Assembly: GCA_000403945.1 (NCBI GenBank)
Contig: APFI01000136.1
Coordinates: 1-11,102 of the forward strand
From: Desulfovibrio sp. Dsv1
GTDB taxonomy: Bacteria > Desulfobacterota > Desulfovibrionia > Desulfovibrionales > Desulfovibrionaceae
Direction: 5' to 3'
Length of the DNA: 11,102 nucleotides
Positions 6,922 through 11,102 of the stretch are shown here, piece after piece. Position 1 is the stretch's first letter. Every line of letters starts with the position of its first letter. Made by a program: the position numbers and the translations under genes. The notes below the pieces were generated by a model, which saw only the letters and a program-made list of their open reading frames with translations, was not told the DNA's origin and did not search any database.

Positions 6922-6950
6922 GCGCATCGGGCTTTATGCTCCGGATGCGC
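6922..6950 (+). other. Hairpin in the hynB leader
   Basis: GCGCATC (6922-6928) pairs with GATGCGC (6944-6950) around a 15-base loop. It lies within the presumed 5' leader of hynBA, about 100 bases before the start codon. No role is known to me. Confidence 0.35.
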
Positions 6951-7051
6951 ACCCCTCTCATTCCGGCGGAGTGACTGCTCAGTGCGCAGCAAGCGGAGCT
7001 CTGTGACGGAGTTTTCTTCAGTCTTTTACTCACCTTTGCCAGGAGGCTATT

Positions 7052-7999
7052 ATGCGTATTGCTGTGGGTCTGGGCAAACAAAGCGGAGAGGAGCGTTTAG
7101 AACGCCAGGGCATCAGTCGCCGCGATTTCATGAAATTCTGCACGGCGGTGGCGGTGACCATGGGCATGGGCCCGGCCTTCGCCTCGGATGTGGCTGCAGC
7201 TCTGACAGGCCGCCGTCCTTCGGTGGTCTATCTGCACGCCGCCGAATGCACGGGCTGTTCCGAAGCGCTGCTGCGCACCTACAAACCTTTCATCGACAGC
7301 CTGATCCTGGATACCATTTCCCTGGATTACCATGAAACCATCATGGCCGCCGCCGGCGAAGCCGCTGAAGACGCTCTGCAGCAGGCCGCCAACGGTCCCG
7401 ACGGCTTCATCTGCGTGGTGGAAGGGGCCATTCCCACAGACATGGAAGGCAAATACGGCTACATCAGCGGCCACACCATGTACGATATCTGTAAAGGTAT
7501 CCTACCCAAGGCCAAGGCCGTAGTCAGTATGGGCACCTGCGCATGCTACGGCGGCGTGCAGGCCGCCAAACCCAATCCCACTGCGGCCAAGGGCGTCAAC
7601 GACGCCTACGGCGATCTGAGCGTCAAGGCCATCAATATCGCCGGCTGCCCGCCCAATCCGCTCAATCTGGTGGGCACCCTCGTGGCCTTCCTGCAGGGCC
7701 AGAAAATCGAGCTGGACGAACTGGGTCGCCCGACCATGTTCTACGGCCAGAGCGTGCATGACCTGTGCGAACGCCGCAAACATTTCGACGCCGGCGAATT
7801 CGCGCCCTCCTTCAATTCCGAGGAAGCCCGCAAGGGCTGGTGTCTGTATGAAGTGGGCTGCAAGGGTCCGCAGACATACAACAACTGTCCCAAGGCTCTG
7901 TTCAATCAGACCAACTGGCCGGTGGGCGCCGGGCATCCCTGCATCGGTTGCAGCGAGCCCGGCTTCTGGGACGAAATGACGCCGTTCTACCAGAACTAG
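7052..7999 (+). CDS. hynB: Periplasmic [NiFe] hydrogenase, small (Fe-S) subunit
   Basis: Electron-transfer subunit of the periplasmic [NiFe] hydrogenase, 315 aa, which passes electrons between the NiFe site in HynA and periplasmic cytochrome c3. The N-terminus is a Tat signal with SRRDFMKFC at residues 22-30 and a hydrophobic stretch ending GPAFA (about 45), so the folded heterodimer is exported. Cluster ligands are present: proximal [4Fe-4S] C66, C69 (CTGCS), C163 and C199 (GCPPNP); distal H236, C239, C264, C270; medial [3Fe-4S] C279, C297, C300, with proline 290 where a fourth cysteine would be in [4Fe-4S] relatives. This is the standard, oxygen-sensitive Desulfovibrio type without extra proximal cysteines. 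The start is supported by AGGAGG just upstream. It ends 10 bases before hynA, so the two are co-transcribed. Intact; very like the D. desulfuricans protein from memory. Confidence 0.97.
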   Translation: MRIAVGLGKQSGEERLERQGISRRDFMKFCTAVAVTMGMGPAFASDVAAALTGRRPSVVYLHAAECTGCSEALLRTYKPFIDSLILDTISLDYHETIMAAAGEAAEDALQQAANGPDGFICVVEGAIPTDMEGKYGYISGHTMYDICKGILPKAKAVVSMGTCACYGGVQAAKPNPTAAKGVNDAYGDLSVKAINIAGCPPNPLNLVGTLVAFLQGQKIELDELGRPTMFYGQSVHDLCERRKHFDAGEFAPSFNSEEARKGWCLYEVGCKGPQTYNNCPKALFNQTNWPVGAGHPCIGCSEPGFWDEMTPFYQN

Positions 8000-8009
8000 G
8001 GGGGAAGTT

Positions 8010-9692
8010 ATGAGTGAAGTCATCAAAGCGCCCCAGAGCGATTACACCGGCCCGGTGGTGGTGGATCCGCTGACCCGTATTGAGGGGCATCTGCGTATTG
8101 AAGTGGAAGTGGAAAAGGGCAAGATCAAGGAAGCCCGCAGCTGCGGCACCCTGTTCCGCGGCCTGGAACTCATTCTCAAAGGCCGCGACCCGCGCGACGC
8201 CCAGCATTTCACCCAGCGCACCTGCGGCGTCTGTACCTATACGCACGCCCTGGCCTCGACCCGCGCCCTGGAAGACGCCATCAACAAACCTATTCCGGCC
8301 AACGCCACCTATCTGCGCAACCTGGTGTTGGGCATGCAGTTTCTGCATGACCACTTGGTGCATTTCTATGCCCTGCACGCCCTGGACTTTGTGGATGTGA
8401 CCAATGCCCTGAAGGCGGACCCGGCCAAAGCGGCCAGCGTGGCCACCTCCATTTCCGCGCGCAAGGTCACGGCCGACGATTACAGGGCCGTCCAGTCCAA
8501 ACTCAAAACCTTTGTGGACAGCGGCCAGCTTGGTCCCTTTACCAACGCCTGTTTTCTGGGCGGGCATCCGGCCTACACCCTGAGCCCGGAAGTCAACCTG
8601 ATCGCCACGGCCGACTACCTGCAGGCCCTGCGCGTCCAGGTGGAAGCGGCGCGGGCCATGGCCGTCTTCGGGGCCAAAAACCCGCACACCCAGTTTACCG
8701 TGGGTGGCGGCGTAACCTGCTACGACGCCCTGACCCCTGAGCGGATCAAGGAATTCAAGGAACTTTACAAGAAAACCCGCGCTTTTATCGAGAATTACTA
8801 CATCCCGGATCTGCTCGCCGTGGCCGCCAATTACAAAGAATGCGCCACCTATGGCGGTACGCACAACTTCATGGCTTTCGGCGAATTTCCAGATGCGGGC
8901 GGCGAACGCGACCTGCAGAAACGCTGGTTCAAGCCGGGCGTCATTCTGGACCGCAAAATCGGCAATCCTCAGGGCTTCGATCCCTCCAAGATCGAGGAAC
9001 ACGTCCGCCACAGCTGGTACGAAGGCGACAAGGCTCTGCCGCCCTATCAGGGCGAAACCAAGCCCGCCTTCACCAAGATGGGCGATACGGACCGCTATTC
9101 CTGGCTCAAGGCGCCGCGTTATGACGGCATCTCCATGGAAACCGGCCCGTTGGCCCAGGTGCTGGTGGCCTACACCCAGAACCACAAGGCCGTGAAGCCG
9201 CTGGTGGATCATGTGCTCAAGACCCTGAACGTGGGCCCCGAAGCCCTCTTCTCCACCTTGGGCCGCACCGCCGCGCGCGGTATCGAAACCTTGGCCATTG
9301 CCCAGCAGATCGAAACCTGGCTGAACAAATACGAAGACAATATCACCAAAGACAAGCAGATCGTGGAGAGCTACGACGCGCCCAAGGACGCCAAGGGTGT
9401 GGGCTTCGTCACCGCGCCGCGCGGCGGCCTCTCCCACTGGCTGTGTACCGATGCGGACGCCAAGATCGCCAACTTCCAGCTTGTGGTGCCCACCACCTGG
9501 AACCTGGGACCGCGGGACGCCAAAAACGTGCCCGGCGCGGCCGAAGAAGCCTTGGCGGGCACGCCGGTGGCCGATCCCAAGCGCCCGGTGGAAATCCTGC
9601 GTGTCATCCACTCCTTCGACCCCTGCATCGCCTGCGCCGTGCATGTGATCGACGGAGAAACCAACGAAGTGCACAAGTTCAAGGTGCTGTAA
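8010..9692 (+). CDS. hynA: Periplasmic [NiFe] hydrogenase, large (NiFe) subunit
   Basis: Catalytic subunit, 560 aa, carrying out H2 oxidation or evolution at a Ni-Fe(CN)2CO centre. The four nickel ligands are present: C72 and C75 in RTCGVC and C539 and C542 in DPCIAC. Glutamate 25 in LTRIEGH corresponds to the proton-transfer glutamate of Desulfovibrio enzymes. The C-terminus continues past H545 (DPCIACAVH) with a 15-residue peptide, VIDGETNEVHKFKVL, which the maturation protease removes after nickel insertion. It has no signal peptide of its own and is exported with HynB. A GGGGGAAG ribosome site lies between the hynB stop and the ATG. Length fits the family (about 550-567). A long antisense frame over this gene is a codon-bias shadow. 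Intact. Confidence 0.97.
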   Translation: MSEVIKAPQSDYTGPVVVDPLTRIEGHLRIEVEVEKGKIKEARSCGTLFRGLELILKGRDPRDAQHFTQRTCGVCTYTHALASTRALEDAINKPIPANATYLRNLVLGMQFLHDHLVHFYALHALDFVDVTNALKADPAKAASVATSISARKVTADDYRAVQSKLKTFVDSGQLGPFTNACFLGGHPAYTLSPEVNLIATADYLQALRVQVEAARAMAVFGAKNPHTQFTVGGGVTCYDALTPERIKEFKELYKKTRAFIENYYIPDLLAVAANYKECATYGGTHNFMAFGEFPDAGGERDLQKRWFKPGVILDRKIGNPQGFDPSKIEEHVRHSWYEGDKALPPYQGETKPAFTKMGDTDRYSWLKAPRYDGISMETGPLAQVLVAYTQNHKAVKPLVDHVLKTLNVGPEALFSTLGRTAARGIETLAIAQQIETWLNKYEDNITKDKQIVESYDAPKDAKGVGFVTAPRGGLSHWLCTDADAKIANFQLVVPTTWNLGPRDAKNVPGAAEEALAGTPVADPKRPVEILRVIHSFDPCIACAVHVIDGETNEVHKFKVL

Positions 9693-9724
9693 TTCACAAC
9701 AACTGGAACAGAACGAATAACTAT

Positions 9725-9747
9725 CCCCCGGCAAAGCCGGGGGTTTT
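9725..9747 (+). terminator. Intrinsic terminator after hynA
   Basis: CCCCCGGC (9725-9732) pairs perfectly with GCCGGGGG (9736-9743) around AAA and is followed by TTTT. It lies 33 bases after the hynA stop and should separate hynBA from hynC. As the decayed IS200 transposase ends about 85 bases further on, the hairpin may also be that element's end structure. Confidence 0.85.
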
Positions 9748-9830
9748 CATATGAGCCCATATGGATCTCTTGCCGGCTGCGCCCTGGCAGGCGCGTATTT
9801 GATTGGCATCCGCATTTCTGTTACTTGCGG

Positions 9831-10191
9831 CCCGTAAACGGACTTCCAGGGTATGGAAGAAACCGCTGGTTTTCCGGTTTGCCCTGATCCAGTCGGTGTT
9901 TTATGTATTCTTGAATTTCTGTCTCCTTCTTGCCAACTGTATTCACGCACCACCCACAATGCCAAAACTCCTATTGCGATTCAGGATCTATTTCGAGCAG
10001 CATGCGGATATGATCAGGACAACACCGGCCCCGGGGTATTTTTGCGTCCTTACATTCACACAACTTACGGAGAATTTCGCTCGCCGCCCGTTTTTTTCAC
10101 TGCGGGAAACTTGGCGGCAATATTTGGGAGCAAAGACTATATGGTATTTGTGGTTCCATTTTGTGTGCGCCACGCTTTTAGGGCCGCCCAC
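9831..10191 (-). pseudogene. Decayed IS200-type transposase (TnpA, Y1/HUH)
   Basis: Remnant of an IS200/IS605-family single-strand transposase on the minus strand. A GTG start at 10191 follows AAGGAGGT. The first frame reads HTKWNHKYHIVFAPKYCRQV. A frameshift near 10085 leads to SEILRKLCECKD and CCPDHIRMLLEI, where the HUH motif usually reads DHIHML, so one metal-binding histidine is now arginine. Then comes an in-frame TAG, and about 30-50 residues of the middle, including the catalytic tyrosine region's upstream part, seem deleted. After it EFWHCGWCVNTVG, EIQEYIKHRLDQ and SPFTGRK match the family C-terminus. Full-length TnpA is about 150 aa. Inactive. It lies between hynA and hynC. Confidence 0.85.
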
Positions 10192-10420
10192 GGCGACCTC
10201 CTTTTGGTTTGTTCGCTTGCGGTTGCCAGTCCACAAGGCTTTTTTGACAGCGCCGCAATGGCCTGTCCTTCGATAACGAGTAAAAAAAACTTTGACTCAG
10301 CGTTTCTTTCAGAGCATTTAACGCTTGAAATGCTCGTTAACATCCTTACAGCGCAATTGACGCATTTCATGCGTGCCCCACTCTAACCTTTGCATTTTTC
10401 CCCAGCTGTCAGGAGGACGT
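10192..10420. other. Region upstream of hynC
   Basis: No gene. Contains the 5' flank of the IS200 relic and two small palindromes: GAGCATTT/AAATGCTC at 10312-10319 and 10328-10335, and ACGCAT-TTC-ATGCGT at 10360-10374. A weak promoter candidate is TTGACT at 10292-10297 with CATTTA at 10315-10320, 17 bases apart and preceded by an A8 run. The exact left end of the IS200 element cannot be placed. Confidence 0.4.
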
Positions 10421-10918
10421 GTGGACGACAAAAGGATACTGATTCTGGGCGTGGGTAACATCCTGCTGACGGATGAAGGCTTCGGCGTGCGGGCTGTGGA
10501 ATATCTGGAAACCCACTACCGTTGGCCCGAGCAAGTACGCCTGATGGATGGCGGCACCCAGGGTCTGATGCTGATGCCGGAGCTTCTGGAGTGTGACTTT
10601 CTTGTGGTGCTGGATGTGGTGCTGGGACCGGAAGCGCCGGGCACGGTCTATTTGCTGGAAGGCGAAGATCTGCGCAAGAGCCTGAGCTTCTGCGACTCTA
10701 TGCATCAGACGGATCTGCTGGACACGCTGATCACTTGCCACCTAGCCGGGCACAGACCCGAGGCGGTGGTCATCGGCCTACAACCCTTTGACTATAAAAC
10801 CATGCGGGTGGGATTGAGTCCGCAGGCCCAGGATCTGCTGCCGGAATTCTGTCGCAAGGCCGTGGAGGAAATGGCCCGGCGCGGCATCGTGGCCAAAGTC
10901 AGGACAGACAAATGCTGA
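10421..10918 (+). CDS. hynC: Hydrogenase maturation endopeptidase
   Basis: Nickel-dependent protease of the HybD/HyaD/HycI family that cleaves the C-terminal peptide of HynA after the active site is built, in the cytoplasm before export. From GTG 10421 the protein is 165 aa, the family length. GVGNILLTDEGFGVRAVEYL is the family N-terminal signature. The three nickel ligands known from E. coli HybD (E16, D62, H93) match E19 (TDEG), D65 (VVLDVV) and H95 (DSMHQTD). The start is GTG with AGGAGG four bases upstream. An ATG at 10373 in the same frame lacks a ribosome site and adds 16 non-family residues. Its substrate is presumably the HynA encoded 730 bases upstream, but a terminator and an IS relic lie between them, so it probably has its own promoter. 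Intact. Confidence 0.93.
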   Translation: MDDKRILILGVGNILLTDEGFGVRAVEYLETHYRWPEQVRLMDGGTQGLMLMPELLECDFLVVLDVVLGPEAPGTVYLLEGEDLRKSLSFCDSMHQTDLLDTLITCHLAGHRPEAVVIGLQPFDYKTMRVGLSPQAQDLLPEFCRKAVEEMARRGIVAKVRTDKC

Positions 10919-11055
10919 AATGCGGCGCGTTGCAGAAATGGCCGACCAAAAATGCCTTTGCAGGAAGCGCGCATAACAAAAAAAACCGCTGATCGCGGCC
11001 TAGTACTATATAACATTTAAACTTTCGTATTTTGAAAGGGGCTGTCCTGGCCAAG
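10919..11055. other. Non-coding region after hynC
   Basis: No gene seen. It is GC-rich at first, then AT-rich from about 11000. Read on the minus strand, a short CCGC/GCGG stem (about 10986-10998) is followed by eight Ts, a weak possible terminator for something entering from the right. It ends at the IS tip. Confidence 0.4.
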
Positions 11056-11102
11056 ACTAGAAGTCATTTCATGATTCCCTGATGACTCTTCCGAGTAAAA
11101 TC
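11056..11102 (+). mobile_element. Left end of an IS5-type element, pointing out of the window
   Basis: The last 44 bases are the exact inverse of positions 7-50. The tip ACTAGAAGTCAT at 11056-11067 also matches the right end of the decayed IS at 771-792. From ATG 11083 the plus strand reads MTLPSKI, a plausible transposase start continuing outside the window. Together with positions 1-50 this places two outward-facing IS ends around the whole window. Confidence 0.7.

Larger units (their letters stand above)
6548..7051. other. Divergent regulatory region between metY and hynB
   Basis: 504 bases without a supported gene. Open frames here have no homology I recognise, and continue as antisense or out-of-frame shadows of the genes on either side. 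Candidate promoters for both directions and one leader hairpin are given separately. I looked for a clear sigma-54 -24/-12 pair near hynB and did not find one. I did not recognise a SAM riboswitch upstream of metY. Confidence 0.6.

Noticed and set aside
6577..7335. 252-codon plus-strand frame covering the metY-hynB gap
   Set aside because: It runs out of frame into hynB, has no homology I recognise, and starts without a ribosome site. The gap is better explained as regulatory DNA.
7902..9734. 610-codon minus-strand open frame opposite hynA
   Set aside because: It is antisense to a clearly real hydrogenase gene, has no recognisable motifs, and is explained by GC-rich codon bias.
1..11102. CRISPR array
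   Set aside because: No regularly spaced direct repeats are visible; all repeats found are IS ends or single hairpins.

Overview
The window looks like chromosomal DNA from a sulfate-reducing deltaproteobacterium of the Desulfovibrio desulfuricans/piger type. The main reason is the periplasmic [NiFe] hydrogenase pair (hynB, hynA) at 7052-9692. Its small subunit reads, from memory, very close to the D. desulfuricans enzyme. The hydrogenase and metY genes are GC-rich with strong codon bias, while the left half is a patchwork of mobile and broken genes.

Layout, left to right. Positions 1-50 and 11056-11102 are outward-facing left ends of the same insertion sequence, sharing a perfect 44-bp inverted repeat. 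The window is therefore bounded by two IS copies, or is a contig that broke at repeats. Positions 51-792 hold a decayed IS5-type transposase of apparently the same element. Positions 774-2873 (minus) carry a type II restriction-modification pair: a SPPY-type DNA methyltransferase, then an endonuclease-like gene in the same reading frame after a single stop codon. Positions 3109-3274 are a 166-bp internally deleted copy of a second IS5-type element, and 3855-about 4245 (minus) is a 3' fragment of a related copy in inverted orientation. Between them lies the frameshifted C-terminal end of an acyl-CoA ligase. That second fragment cuts into an AT-rich hypothetical gene (to 4810), which sits directly downstream of the C-terminal stub of a phage or island tyrosine recombinase (4833-5081). 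The stub ends next to a perfect 16-bp hairpin.

The right half is core metabolism. metY (O-acetylhomoserine sulfhydrylase, minus, 5282-6547) has a strong terminator. A 504-bp divergent intergenic region separates it from hynB and hynA (plus). The hydrogenase maturation protease gene hynC (10421-10918) would normally be expected close behind hynA. Here it is separated by a hairpin terminator and a decayed IS200-type transposase (minus, 9831-10191).

Functionally, HynB and HynA form the Tat-exported hydrogenase, and HynC trims the HynA C-terminus after nickel insertion. MetY makes homocysteine from sulfide. The restriction-modification pair would be a defence system if its endonuclease is still expressed. 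I see no convincing wholly new system. The most unusual points are the single-stop methyltransferase/endonuclease arrangement with an IS-derived endonuclease C-terminus, and the insertion between hynA and hynC.
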